DNA from: Yimella lutea
GTDB lineage: Bacteria > Actinomycetota > Actinomycetes > Actinomycetales > Dermatophilaceae
NCBI RefSeq assembly: GCF_006715095.1
Contig: NZ_VFMO01000001.1
Span: forward strand, 620,001-684,000
Length of the DNA: 64,000 nt
Direction of reading: 5' to 3'
The translations under genes were made by a program, and so were the position numbers. The notes below the pieces were generated by a model that made no database searches, was not told the origin of the DNA, and worked only from the letters and a program-made list of their open reading frames with translations. Every line of letters starts with the position of its first letter. Positions within the stretch are counted from its first letter, which is position 1. Below are positions 52,106-60,026 of this stretch, piece after piece.

Positions 52106-52464
52106 CGGCGCAGCCCGAACCCGCTCGTGAGCGGCCGACTCGTCTCTGCGATCGTCCGACCGACGCCCTTGGCGGCATCGTGGAACGCACCGACGGTGTC
52201 CATCGCTGCATCGGTCAGCGCCGACTGGCCGACCTCGACCGCCGTCGCGTACCGGTGCAGTGCGCCAGCCATGCCGTCCACCTCCCGGGCAAGGTTGTTC
52301 AATCGACCGGCCTTCTCGTGCAGCCGTTTTCGGTACTGGATGGCCCCGACGCTGCGCCAGTCGACCGCGTCTGCGGTGCCGATGCGCCAGGCCGCGCGTC
52401 GAATCTCGCCTGCGATGGTGGACGCCTGACGCGCTACCGCTCTGATCTCGTCCGCATCACTCAT
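52102..52464 (-). CDS. WXG100-like small helical protein
   Basis: A 120-residue protein predicted to be two helices: residues 1-55 with ASTIAGEIRRAAWRIGTADA and DWRSVGAIQYRKRL (a W-x-S in place of WXG, followed by the usual Y/F-R...L), then a long helix (LHEKAGRLNNLAREVDGMAG) to about 95 and a polar tail. It resembles EsxA/B-type partners. Coupled by ATGA overlap to the hydrolase. No ESX core genes (eccB-E, mycP) are in the window. Confidence 0.6.
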   Translation of the reverse strand: MSDADEIRAVARQASTIAGEIRRAAWRIGTADAVDWRSVGAIQYRKRLHEKAGRLNNLAREVDGMAGALHRYATAVEVGQSALTDAAMDTVGAFHDAAKGVGRTIAETSRPLTSGFGLRR

Positions 52465-52471
52465 GACCCGG

Positions 52472-52477
52472 ACGGTA
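52472..52477 (-). promoter_or_regulatory. Leaderless -10 element of WXG100-like gene
   Basis: TACCGT (minus strand) ends 7 nt before the ATG at 52464, so the pair probably has its own promoter. Confidence 0.45.
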
Positions 52478-52561
52478 GGTAAGGCACAACCGCCGGCACC
52501 ACGCGTCCGCGGAAGCCTGTGAACAGAGCAGCGTCACCGACCGGGCTGTGGACAGCAGAAG

Positions 52562-52597
52562 GATCGAGGGCCACCCCGAACGGAGTGGCCCTCGATC
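52562..52597 (-). terminator. Hairpin terminator of etfD
   Basis: gatcgagggccac (52562-52574) pairs with gtggccctcgatc (52585-52597). It lies after the etfD stop and before the promoter of the WXG100-like unit. Confidence 0.8.
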
Positions 52598-52610
52598 GTT
52601 CAGCTGTCCG

Positions 52611-54860
52611 TCAGTCGGACTTCACCGCGGCCAGCAGCATGTTCGCCACGTCGACGACCTCGACGTCCTCGCGGGCGTTGCCCTCGGACTGCTCGGCGGT
52701 CAGACCGTCGGTGAGCATCACGCGGCAGAACGGGCAGCCGATGGCGATGCGGTCAGCGCCGGTCGCGACGGCCTCCTGGGTGCGGTTGAGGTTGATCCGC
52801 GACCCCAGTTTCTCCTCCATCCACATGCGCGCACCGCCGGCGCCGCAGCAGAACGACTTCTCGCCGCTGCGCTCCATCTCGCGGTACTCGACGCCGGGCA
52901 GCGAACCGATCAGTTCACGCGGCGGGGCGTACACGTTGTTGTGACGGCCCAGGTAGCACGGGTCGTGGTAGGTGACGGACTTACCGGTGGACGCAGCGCC
53001 CACGGACGACGGCGTCTCGCCGGGACGGGTCACCGGGGTCAGCTTCTTCTCGCGCACGAGGCGGTTGAGCAACTGGGTGTGGTGCAGCACCTCGTACTCG
53101 CCACCCACCTGCGGGTACTCGTTCTTGATCGTGTTGAAACAGTGTGCGCAGGTGACGATGATCTTGCTCGCGCCGGCCCCGTTGAGGGTCTCGACGTTCT
53201 GCTGGGCCAGGGCCTGGAAGAGCATCTCGTTGCCGGCGCGGCGGGCGGAGTCGCCGGTACAGGTTTCGCCGTCACCGAGGACGGCGAAGTCGACCCCGGC
53301 CAGGTCGAGCAGTTCGGCCACCGCGCGGGTGGTCTTCTTCGCGCGGTCCTCGTATGCACCGGCGCAACCGACCCAGAACAGGTAGTCGACCTCGGACAGC
53401 GACTCGACGTCCTGGCCGAAGACCTTGACCTCGAAGGGGAGTTCCTTGGCCCAGTCGAGGCGGGCCCGCGCGGACATGCCCCACGGGTTGCCCTTGCTCT
53501 CCATGTTCTTGAACAGGCCACCGAGCTCGCTCGGGAAGGCCGACTCGATGAGGGTCTGGTAGCGGCGCATGTCGACGATGTGGTCGACGTGCTCGATGTC
53601 GACCGGGCACTGTTCGACACAGGCGCCGCAGGTGGTGCAGCTCCACAGCACGTCCTGGTCGATGACGGCGTCCGGACCGTGCGGGTTGTACGCCATGAGC
53701 GGGCTGTCGATGTCGTACCCGGTGTCGCCGATCAGCGTCGCGCCCAGGACGTCGGGGGCGTTCTCCCCGTTCTCCCTGTTGTCGCCACCGGAGACTCCGG
53801 CCTTCATGAACGGTGCACGGTGAGCGGCGTTGTCGCGCAACGTCATCATCAGCAGCTTGGGCGACAGCGGCTTCTCGGTGTTCCAGGCGGGGCACTGGCT
53901 CTGGCAACGTCCGCACTCGGTGCAGGTGGAGAAGTCGAGCAGGCCCTTCCAGGTGAAGTCCTCGACCTTGCCGACACCGAAGGTGGTGTCCTCGTCCATC
54001 TCCTCCAACGACTCCAGGGTGACCGGCTTGCCGTCGACCTTCATCGGCTCCAGTGCGCCGAGCGAGGTGCGGCCGTCGGGGTGGCGCTTGAAGAAGATGT
54101 TGAAGAACGCCAGGAAACGGTGCCAGGCGACACCCATCGTCAGGTTGCGGCAGATCGTGATCAGCCAGACCATCGCGGTGACGATCTTGATCACCGAGAT
54201 CACCACGATGAACTGCTTGATTCCCTCGCGGCCCATGTTCGTGAACCACTCGCCGAACCAGAACGTCAGCGGGAAGTGCAGGACATCGGCGTGCTCGCCC
54301 GAGCCGGTCTTGTCCAGGGCGTACTCCAGGCCGCGCAGCGTGACCACGCAGATGATCTCGATCGCGATGACCAGCTCGACGAAGTAGGCCTGCCAGAAGG
54401 TCGAGCCGAAGAAGCGGGACTTGCGGCCGTCGTGTCCGGCGGAGCGTCCCGGGTGGTTCTTTCGGCGGTTCCAGATCAACCACAGGATGCTGAGCAGTCC
54501 GGCCCAGCCGAGGAATTCGTTCGCCCAGCCCCACAGGAAGAACGACCCGAGCAGCGGCAGCATGAAGGTGGGGTCCCAGACCTGGAAGTAGGACTGGAGC
54601 ACCGCCAGCGACAGCATGATGAACGAGATCATCGTGACCCAGTGCGCGATCGCGACGATCGGCAGACGCGACATCCGGGTGTGCCCGAAGATCTCCCGCA
54701 GCATCGTCGCCGTGCGCCTGCCCTTGGCGTCACCGCGGTTCTCGGGGCGCCCGAGCTTGAAGCCGGACATGATCTGCGGGACGGCGCGGGCGACCATCGC
54801 GACCCCGACCAGGGTGATCCCGAGGGTCAGGACGATGGAGACGATCTGCAGCGGGGACAT
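52611..54860 (-). CDS. etfD: EtfD-type membrane Fe-S oxidoreductase
   Basis: A 749-residue membrane protein that takes electrons from electron-transfer flavoprotein during beta-oxidation and passes them to quinone (the role shown for mycobacterial EtfD, Rv0338c). It has five to six N-terminal helices (nitrate-reductase-gamma-like), two 4Fe-4S motifs (STCTECGRCQSQCP; SCTTCGACVEQCP) and two CCG domains of the heterodisulfide-reductase type (PCYLGRHNN; KSFCCGAGGARMW). TAGGAT ends 6 nt before the ATG and an operator dyad lies just upstream. Probable partner of the acyl-CoA dehydrogenase at 33878. Confidence 0.9.
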   Translation of the reverse strand: MSPLQIVSIVLTLGITLVGVAMVARAVPQIMSGFKLGRPENRGDAKGRRTATMLREIFGHTRMSRLPIVAIAHWVTMISFIMLSLAVLQSYFQVWDPTFMLPLLGSFFLWGWANEFLGWAGLLSILWLIWNRRKNHPGRSAGHDGRKSRFFGSTFWQAYFVELVIAIEIICVVTLRGLEYALDKTGSGEHADVLHFPLTFWFGEWFTNMGREGIKQFIVVISVIKIVTAMVWLITICRNLTMGVAWHRFLAFFNIFFKRHPDGRTSLGALEPMKVDGKPVTLESLEEMDEDTTFGVGKVEDFTWKGLLDFSTCTECGRCQSQCPAWNTEKPLSPKLLMMTLRDNAAHRAPFMKAGVSGGDNRENGENAPDVLGATLIGDTGYDIDSPLMAYNPHGPDAVIDQDVLWSCTTCGACVEQCPVDIEHVDHIVDMRRYQTLIESAFPSELGGLFKNMESKGNPWGMSARARLDWAKELPFEVKVFGQDVESLSEVDYLFWVGCAGAYEDRAKKTTRAVAELLDLAGVDFAVLGDGETCTGDSARRAGNEMLFQALAQQNVETLNGAGASKIIVTCAHCFNTIKNEYPQVGGEYEVLHHTQLLNRLVREKKLTPVTRPGETPSSVGAASTGKSVTYHDPCYLGRHNNVYAPPRELIGSLPGVEYREMERSGEKSFCCGAGGARMWMEEKLGSRINLNRTQEAVATGADRIAIGCPFCRVMLTDGLTAEQSEGNAREDVEVVDVANMLLAAVKSD

Positions 54861-54866
54861 GCACGC

Positions 54867-54872
54867 ATCCTA
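54867..54872 (-). promoter_or_regulatory. Leaderless -10 element of etfD
   Basis: TAGGAT on the minus strand ends 6 nt before the etfD ATG; the palindrome at 54882 falls across the -35 position. Confidence 0.5.
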
Positions 54873-54881
54873 ACGATCGGT

Positions 54882-54893
54882 TACTCGCGAGTA
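54882..54893. promoter_or_regulatory. Putative TetR-type operator of etfD
   Basis: TACTCGCGAGTA, a perfect 12-bp dyad within GGTTACTCGCGAGTACTC. It overlaps the expected -35 of etfD and resembles the TTACTGGGCAGTAA site before the acyl-CoA dehydrogenase gene. Confidence 0.6.
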
Positions 54894-54909
54894 CTCGGCG
54901 TCGGTTCTC

Positions 54910-55072
54910 GATGGAAGATCGACCCCGTCCGGACAGGGTCCATCTTGCATCGCAGTTTGTCAGGCTGGACGTCAGGTCGCGCGCATATCGCAGTCTCGGT
55001 ATGCACAGGCGCTGCCGGGCGGATCAACGAAGTGGAAGATCCGACCTACCGGGGCAGGGTCGATCTTCCATC
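54910..55072. repeat. Pair of tggaagatc hairpin repeats
   Basis: 54910-54951 (gatggaagatcgaccccgtc ... acagggtccatcttgcatc) and 55032-55072 (gtggaagatccgacctaccg ... gcagggtcgatcttccatc) are related copies, each an imperfect hairpin. They fill much of the 360-bp gap between etfD and cysK. No gene is seen here. Confidence 0.65.
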
Positions 55073-55121
55073 CGAATCGACGCGTCTCAGGGACTGTGAC
55101 GGGGTGGCGTCTGTGCTCCCC

Positions 55122-55169
55122 GGTTATATAACCTGGCATTGGAATAGTCATAACGGGAAGGACGTTATG
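55122..55169. promoter_or_regulatory. Two palindromes upstream of cysK
   Basis: GGTTATATAACC (55122-55133) is a perfect 12-bp dyad; CATAACG-N7-CGTTATG (55149-55169) is a second perfect inverted repeat. They share the gTTAT core. Both lie within 100 bp of the cysK start, in strikingly AT-rich sequence, and are good candidates for promoter and operator. A small gagcc-tttc-ggctc hairpin follows at about 55186-55199. Confidence 0.55.
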
Positions 55170-55219
55170 GCTGGACGACTGACCCGAGCCTTTCGGCTCA
55201 CGACAGAAGGCGAATCACT

Positions 55220-56152
55220 GTGCCCATCCTGAACGATGTGACCGAGGCGATCGGCAACACTCCGCTGGTCAAGATCAACCGGATCATCGACGAGCCCGGC
55301 GTGACCGTCGCGGCCAAGCTCGAGTTCAACAACCCCGGCGCGTCCGTGAAGGACCGCATCGGTGCCGCCATCATCAAGGCCGCCGAGGAGTCCGGCGAAC
55401 TGAAGCCGGGCGGGACGATCGTCGAGGCGACGTCGGGCAACACCGGGATCGCACTGGCGATGGTCGGCGCGGCCAAGGGCTACAAGGTCGTGCTGGCGAT
55501 GCCCGAGACGATGTCCGCCGAGCGCAAGGGCCTGCTCAAGGCTTTCGGCGCAGAACTCGTCCTCACTCCTGGTTCGGAGGGCATGAAGGGCGCTGTGAAC
55601 AAGGCGAACGAGATCGTCGCCGGGCGTGCGGGCGCCGTGCTGGCTCGTCAGTTCGCGAACGAGGCGAACCCGAAGGTGCACCGCGAGACCACCGCAGAGG
55701 AGATCTGGCGCGACACCGACGGCAAGGTCGATATCGTCGTCGCAGGCATCGGCACCGGTGGCACCGTCACCGGTGTGGGTCAGGTGCTCAAGGAGCGCAA
55801 GCCGGACGTGCAGATCGTCGCGGTCGAGCCGGAGGAGTCCCCGATCCTGAACGGCGGCCAGCCCGGCCCGCACAAGATCCAGGGCATCGGCGCCAACTTC
55901 GTCCCCGAGATCCTCGACACCGAGATCTACGACGAGGTCATCGACATCAACGCGGCCACCTCCGTCGAGTGGGCCCGCAAGGCGGCCACCCAGGAAGGCC
56001 TGCTGGTCGGCCTCTCCTCGGGCGCAGCGCTCGCTGCTGCGGCCCAGGTCGCTGCGCGGCCGGAGAACAAGGGCAAGACGATCGTCGTGATCATCCCCAG
56101 CTTCGGTGAGCGCTACCTGTCCACGATCCTCTTCGAGGGCATTCTCGACTGA
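55220..56152 (+). CDS. cysK: O-acetylserine sulfhydrylase (cysteine synthase A)
   Basis: PLP enzyme making cysteine from O-acetylserine and sulfide. The 310-residue protein has Lys44 in [12 protein letters not shown], the phosphate loop [10 protein letters not shown] and [17 protein letters not shown]. The GTG at 55220 is the only start that keeps the conserved N-terminus ([20 protein letters not shown]); an agaagg run lies 10 nt upstream. It is followed by epsC, which makes its substrate, and two AT-rich palindromes precede it. Confidence 0.96.
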   Translation: MPILNDVTEAIGNTPLVKINRIIDEPGVTVAAKLEFNNPGASVKDRIGAAIIKAAEESGELKPGGTIVEATSGNTGIALAMVGAAKGYKVVLAMPETMSAERKGLLKAFGAELVLTPGSEGMKGAVNKANEIVAGRAGAVLARQFANEANPKVHRETTAEEIWRDTDGKVDIVVAGIGTGGTVTGVGQVLKERKPDVQIVAVEPEESPILNGGQPGPHKIQGIGANFVPEILDTEIYDEVIDINAATSVEWARKAATQEGLLVGLSSGAALAAAAQVAARPENKGKTIVVIIPSFGERYLSTILFEGILD

Positions 56153-56235
56153 TCCGCCGGCCGTGGCGCCCGGTACGGAATCGTCCGTGCGCTGCGGCTG
56201 TTGTTCTTCCCGTGTCAGATGCAAGGAGTGAACCG

Positions 56236-56862
56236 ATGGTGGTTCTGACGGGCGGCAGCGGAGTCCGCCGTAGCAGCGGTTCGCCGCTGCGTCGAGCGAT
56301 CGACGAGGTTCGCGCTGACCTGGACGCGGCCATCGCCCGCGACCCGGCGGTCGACTCGCGAGTGGAGATGGCGCTCGCCTCTCCCGGCCTGCACGCGATC
56401 TGGACACACCGCGTCTCACACTCGATGTGGAAGCGCGGCGGACGCTGGAAGCTGCCGGCGCGCATGCTCTCCCAGGCCTCCCGCGCAGTGACGGGTGTCG
56501 AGATCCACCCCGGCGCGCAGATCGGCAAGCGGTTCTTCATCGACCACGGGATGGGGGTCGTCATCGGCGAAACGGCCGAGATCGGCAACGACGTGATGAT
56601 GTACAACGGCGTCAACCTCGGGGGCCGCACCTTCGCGAAGGTGAAGCGCCACCCGACGCTGGCGGACGGTGTCACCGTCGGAGCCGGCGCTCGCATCCTG
56701 GGCCCGGTGACCGTCGGCGCCGGTTCTGCGGTCGGCGCGAATGCCGTCGTGGTGAAGGACGTGCCGGCGCAGTCCACCGCGGTCGGGGTCCCCGCCGTCG
56801 TCCGGCCCAACCAGCCGGCCGCTGCGCTCGACCCCTTCGCGGATCCGGCGCTCTACATCTGA
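56236..56862 (+). CDS. epsC: Serine O-acetyltransferase
   Basis: Makes O-acetylserine for CysK (the cysE-type step; epsC is the common name for this short form). The 208-residue protein has a short helical N-terminus and a left-handed beta-helix of hexapeptide repeats: TGVEIHPGAQIGKRFFIDHG, GVVIGETAEIGNDVMMYNGV (active His and Asp), and PVTVGAGSAVGANAVVVKDV. The ATG at 56236 has aaggag 7 nt upstream; a GTG eight codons earlier lacks one. It lies 83 bp after cysK. Confidence 0.95.
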   Translation: MVVLTGGSGVRRSSGSPLRRAIDEVRADLDAAIARDPAVDSRVEMALASPGLHAIWTHRVSHSMWKRGGRWKLPARMLSQASRAVTGVEIHPGAQIGKRFFIDHGMGVVIGETAEIGNDVMMYNGVNLGGRTFAKVKRHPTLADGVTVGAGARILGPVTVGAGSAVGANAVVVKDVPAQSTAVGVPAVVRPNQPAAALDPFADPALYI

Positions 56863-56892
56863 GCAGAGGTCAACAGTCGCACACGCGTGAAC

Positions 56893-56925
56893 GAAGGCCC
56901 GCCCCCATCATGGGAGCGGGCCTTC
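56893..56925. terminator. Hairpin terminator between epsC and hup
   Basis: gaaggcccgc (56893-56902) pairs with gcgggccttc (56916-56925) and can end both converging genes. Confidence 0.8.
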
Positions 56926-56942
56926 GACGTGGTGCGGGGGAC

Positions 56943-57218
56943 TCAGCCCTTCGCGGCAGCCTTGAGCTTGGAGCCCGCGGTGACCTTGGCGGCCTTCGAC
57001 GCGGCGATCTCGATCGCTTCGCCGGTCTGCGGGTTGCGGCCGGTGCGAGCGGCGCGGTCCACGACCTCGATGGTCAGCAGACCCGGCAGCTGGATCTTCT
57101 CACCGCGGCCGACAGCCTCGAGGATGACGTCGTTGAGACCGCCGATGACCGCGTTGGCGTCCTTGACGCTGACGCCGGTGCGCTGAGCAATCGTGCTGGC
57201 GAGGTCAGTCTTGTTCAT
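56943..57218 (-). CDS. hup: HU-type DNA-binding protein
   Basis: Histone-like nucleoid protein, 91 residues, starting MNKTDLASTIAQRTGVSVKD. The DNA-binding arm is ARTGRNPQTGEAIEIAAS and the short Lys/Ala-rich C-terminus (KLKAAAKG) lacks the long basic tail of mycobacterial HupB, so it is a standard short HU. An aaggaat Shine-Dalgarno precedes the ATG. Confidence 0.96.
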   Translation of the reverse strand: MNKTDLASTIAQRTGVSVKDANAVIGGLNDVILEAVGRGEKIQLPGLLTIEVVDRAARTGRNPQTGEAIEIAASKAAKVTAGSKLKAAAKG

Positions 57219-57413
57219 CGATATTCCTTGTCTGTGTTAATCAGGACGGGACTCGATGTCTCCGTCTGACTTGTTTCGCTGCGTGGTTACCCCCGTAGCG
57301 TTGGCAGTTCACCACAGTAACCGCGAAAAACCGCGGATTTGTGCGGGTGTGCCGTCGGCTTCACCGTACGGGAAGGCGTCGTGACGTCAACCCGACGCGC
57401 TGAGGCCGGGCCC

Positions 57414-57839
57414 TCAGTTGGCGTCGAAGCCGGGGTCGGTCTTGGGCAGCTTGGCGTCGTCCGACAGCGTCGTGGACGTCTGCTTGGTCGAGCCGCTGTC
57501 GGTGTCGGCGGACGGTGCCACGCCGGCGTCGTCGCCTGCAGCGAGTTCACCCTCCACAGTTTCACCGGGCTTGCCATGCCTCGCAGCCGAATATCCAGCC
57601 GCCACAGCACTTTTCGCGGCTGTGCCCGCGCCCTTGATGGCCGCCTGGCCGGCTGCCGCAGCAACCTCGGGGCCACGCTCCTTGAGCGTCTGGGTGGCCT
57701 CGTCCTTCTTCTGCTGGACGGCCGGGTGCTGCCAGGCCTTACCGGCCTGAAGCTTGATCTGTTCGTATCGCTGCTCGCCTGCCCGCGCACCGGCCACATA
57801 ACCGGCGGCGAACCCGGCGAGGAAGGAAATCTTTCCCAT
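57414..57839 (-). CDS. YtxH-like protein
   Basis: A 141-residue protein with one N-terminal hydrophobic segment rich in Gly and Ala (FLAGFAAGYVAGARAG) followed by RYEQIKLQAGKAWQHPAVQQ and an Ala-rich, acidic low-complexity tail. This is the usual actinobacterial YtxH-type layout; the function is unknown, perhaps envelope-associated. A gaggaga Shine-Dalgarno lies before the ATG at 57839; longer upstream frames are not supported. Confidence 0.8.
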   Translation of the reverse strand: MGKISFLAGFAAGYVAGARAGEQRYEQIKLQAGKAWQHPAVQQKKDEATQTLKERGPEVAAAAGQAAIKGAGTAAKSAVAAGYSAARHGKPGETVEGELAAGDDAGVAPSADTDSGSTKQTSTTLSDDAKLPKTDPGFDAN

Positions 57840-57973
57840 CGGGTCTCCTCTCGTCCTGCGGACGACCCTACTGATCGGCGCAGGACGGCTGGGGCCTGCG
57901 CCCTGTCGGCATTGCACGCGAATCCCGGACCGGCGGTGACCTAGGATGGGCGGGCTCCGGTCACCCGGAGCAT

Positions 57974-58063
57974 GGAGGGCTCGCATAGTGGCCTAGTGCG
58001 GCGGTCTTGAAAACCGCTAAGTCGGTAACCCCGGCTTCGTGGGTTCGAATCCCACGCCCTCCG
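57974..58063 (+). tRNA. tRNA-Ser (TGA)
   Basis: A 90-nt class II tRNA: acceptor GGAGGGC/GCCCTCC, anticodon stem GCGGT/ACCGC around CTTGAAA (anticodon TGA), a long variable arm and T loop TTCGAAT. CCA is not encoded. It overlaps no gene and lies just 4 bp from the nnrD stop on the other strand. Confidence 0.95.
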
Positions 58064-58067
58064 CCGA

Positions 58068-59000
58068 TCAGTCCCCACGCAGGGTGCGCATCACCAGCGG
58101 CAGTTGTGGCGGGATCTCCGAGGCCAGGTAGCCCACGCGTCCGAACTGGGCAGCGAGCGCGTCGCCCGCCGCCGCGTGCACGTACTTCCCCCACACCAGC
58201 GACTGCACGAGTCCGGCGCCGCGGCTGAGCAGACCGGCAACCGCGCCCGCCACGACGTCGCCGCTGCCCGAGGTGCCGAGGCCGGTGTCGCCGGTGGTGA
58301 CCTGCCACAGCCCGTCGCCGTCGGTGATCCAGGTGTCGCAGCCGACCGCAGCGCCGTACCGACCTGCGGCGTCGATGATGCCCTCGGCCACGCGATCCTC
58401 GTCCACCTCGTCCTCGTCGAGCAGGTGGGCCAGCTCGCCTCGGTTGGGGGTGAGTACGAGTCGTCCCGACAACCGGTCGCGCTCGGCTGTCGACAGGTCC
58501 GGCAGCACAGTCGCGCCGAACGCGTCCAACACGATCGGCACGTCGTCCGGAAGCAGTCGGACGATCTCGCTCAGCAAGCGGCCGGCACCGGCCGGGTTTC
58601 CCAGGCCCGGGCCGACGAGCACGCAGTCGGCACGTTCGAGATCCTTCGTCAGGTGCTGCTCGACCTGCTCGCCGGTGATCGCTCCCTCGGAGTCGTCGGC
58701 GAGCGAGGTCGCACCGGACTCCGGGACGGCCACCGCCACCTGCGCCGCGATGGACGCAGCCACCGCCAGGCTCAGGCGCCCGGCACCCATCCGCAGCGAC
58801 GACAGTCCGGCGAGCATCGCCGCGCCGGGCGTGGCGCGGTCGCCGCCGACGACCAACACCTGGCCGCGGCTGTACTTGGTGCCGGACGGCTCCGGCAGGG
58901 TCCACGAACGCAGCAACGCTGGCGTGATCAGCCGAGGCTGTTCGCGCGAGCCGCCGCGTGCGTCGTCCGGGATGTTTTGCGAGACAGCGTCATTGGTCAT
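58068..59000 (-). CDS. nnrD: ADP-dependent NAD(P)HX dehydratase
   Basis: Repairs hydrated NADH and NADPH. A 310-residue ribokinase-like (carbohydrate-kinase) fold protein: GTKYSRGQVLVVGGDRATPG, AGAGRLLSEIVRLL, the VLTPNRGELAHLL substrate loop and LGTSGSGDVVAGAVAGLLSR, the GSGD motif. It is the stand-alone dehydratase without an N-terminal epimerase (NnrE) domain. ATG 59000 with gaggtggg upstream; it overlaps the phosphatase gene by 11 nt, so the two are co-transcribed. Confidence 0.93.
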   Translation of the reverse strand: MTNDAVSQNIPDDARGGSREQPRLITPALLRSWTLPEPSGTKYSRGQVLVVGGDRATPGAAMLAGLSSLRMGAGRLSLAVAASIAAQVAVAVPESGATSLADDSEGAITGEQVEQHLTKDLERADCVLVGPGLGNPAGAGRLLSEIVRLLPDDVPIVLDAFGATVLPDLSTAERDRLSGRLVLTPNRGELAHLLDEDEVDEDRVAEGIIDAAGRYGAAVGCDTWITDGDGLWQVTTGDTGLGTSGSGDVVAGAVAGLLSRGAGLVQSLVWGKYVHAAAGDALAAQFGRVGYLASEIPPQLPLVMRTLRGD

Positions 59001-59745
59001 TGCCGGCACCCACCTCATCCGAGGCGCCCGGTTGGGCGGTGACCTGCACGTTCTCCTCGCGCAGGTGCTCGTTCAGGTTGTAATCGACGACCGTCCAGCC
59101 GGTCGGTGACTCCTCGTCACTGCGCAGTCGGCAGATCGCGGCGTTGCCCATCGGGTTCGTGCGCGCCCGGTCGAGCACGGACTCCTCGTCCAGGCCCTCG
59201 GCCACGTAACAGAAGAGCAGGTTCACCACGTCGTGGGCGGTGATCAGCACGGTGCCCTCGCCGACCAGGTGGCGGATGTCGGTGAGGACACCGCGGACCC
59301 GCTGCGTGACATCGGCCCAGGACTCACCACCCGGGGGCCGGTAGTAGAACTTGCCGATCCAGTTACGGCGTTCCACTTCCTCGGGGTACTTCTCGCGGAT
59401 GCCGGCCGCGGTCAACATGTCGGTGATTCCCATGTCGCGGTCGCGCAGCCGCTCGTCCACCCGGATGTCGACCTCGAGCCCCGCGCCGTCGAGTGCGGTC
59501 TGCAAGGTCTGGCGGGCGCGACGGTACGGACTGGTCCACGCGATGTCCGGACGCTCGGACTCCTCCAGTCGGGACAGCCATGCCCCGACCGCTGCGGCCT
59601 GCTCGTGGCCGAGTTCGGACAGTTCGATGTCGGGGTCGCGCACCGGGACGTCGATCCGCTCCAACTTGTCGCGCTCGGCGGACTCGGCCGCGACGTTGCC
59701 GACGGACTGACCGTGCCGGACGATGATCAGGTCGATGGGTGCCAT
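58990..59745 (-). CDS. Histidine phosphatase family protein
   Basis: A 251-residue branch-1 histidine phosphatase (phosphoglycerate mutase fold): the phosphohistidine motif is IIVRHGQSVGN near the start, with IAWTSPYRRARQTLQTALDG, and the second His is ITAHDVVNLLFCYV, with AHD rather than the usual GHG/AHG type. The substrate is not known. A TACGCT hexamer ends 6 nt before the ATG. It is the first gene of the pair with nnrD. Confidence 0.85.
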   Translation of the reverse strand: MAPIDLIIVRHGQSVGNVAAESAERDKLERIDVPVRDPDIELSELGHEQAAAVGAWLSRLEESERPDIAWTSPYRRARQTLQTALDGAGLEVDIRVDERLRDRDMGITDMLTAAGIREKYPEEVERRNWIGKFYYRPPGGESWADVTQRVRGVLTDIRHLVGEGTVLITAHDVVNLLFCYVAEGLDEESVLDRARTNPMGNAAICRLRSDEESPTGWTVVDYNLNEHLREENVQVTAQPGASDEVGAGNDQ

Positions 59746-59751
59746 TGCGCC

Positions 59752-59757
59752 AGCGTA
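59752..59757 (-). promoter_or_regulatory. Leaderless -10 element of phosphatase gene
   Basis: TACGCT (minus strand) ends 6 nt before the ATG at 59745. Confidence 0.45.
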
Positions 59758-60026
59758 GGTCTGGGCGGGCGCACCGGGTCGGGCGCGAGGCATTCGACTC
59801 GCCGTGCAGCATCTGGCGTCTCGCTGTTCTGCGGCGCCACACTTCGGTATCCAGGACACGCTCGATGACGAGGTGCTCGGAACGCTGGGAGCTTTCGTCG
59901 GGGCGGTGGTCGTCTCACGACGTGTGGGAAAGGGTGCCGGAACAACCCACCGGCCGGTCCGCTGAACCACTGCCGGAGCCAGTGACCAGCATGATGGGGC
60001 CATGAGGTCGCTGCTAACCGCCCGCG

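Noticed and set aside
54910-55099. 62-residue ORF beginning MEDRPRPDRVHLA between etfD and cysK
   Set aside because: It is a reading of the paired hairpin repeats, with no ribosome site or codon bias.
55186-55199. Riboswitch or attenuator in front of cysK
   Set aside because: Only a 5-bp gagcc/ggctc hairpin is present; there is no SAM-type fold, leader peptide with Cys run or U-tract, so the double palindrome was reported as an operator candidate instead.
52548-55232. An 894-residue plus-strand frame across etfD
   Set aside because: It is antisense to a well-conserved Fe-S protein over most of its length and has His/Asp/Val/Leu-biased composition with no domain.
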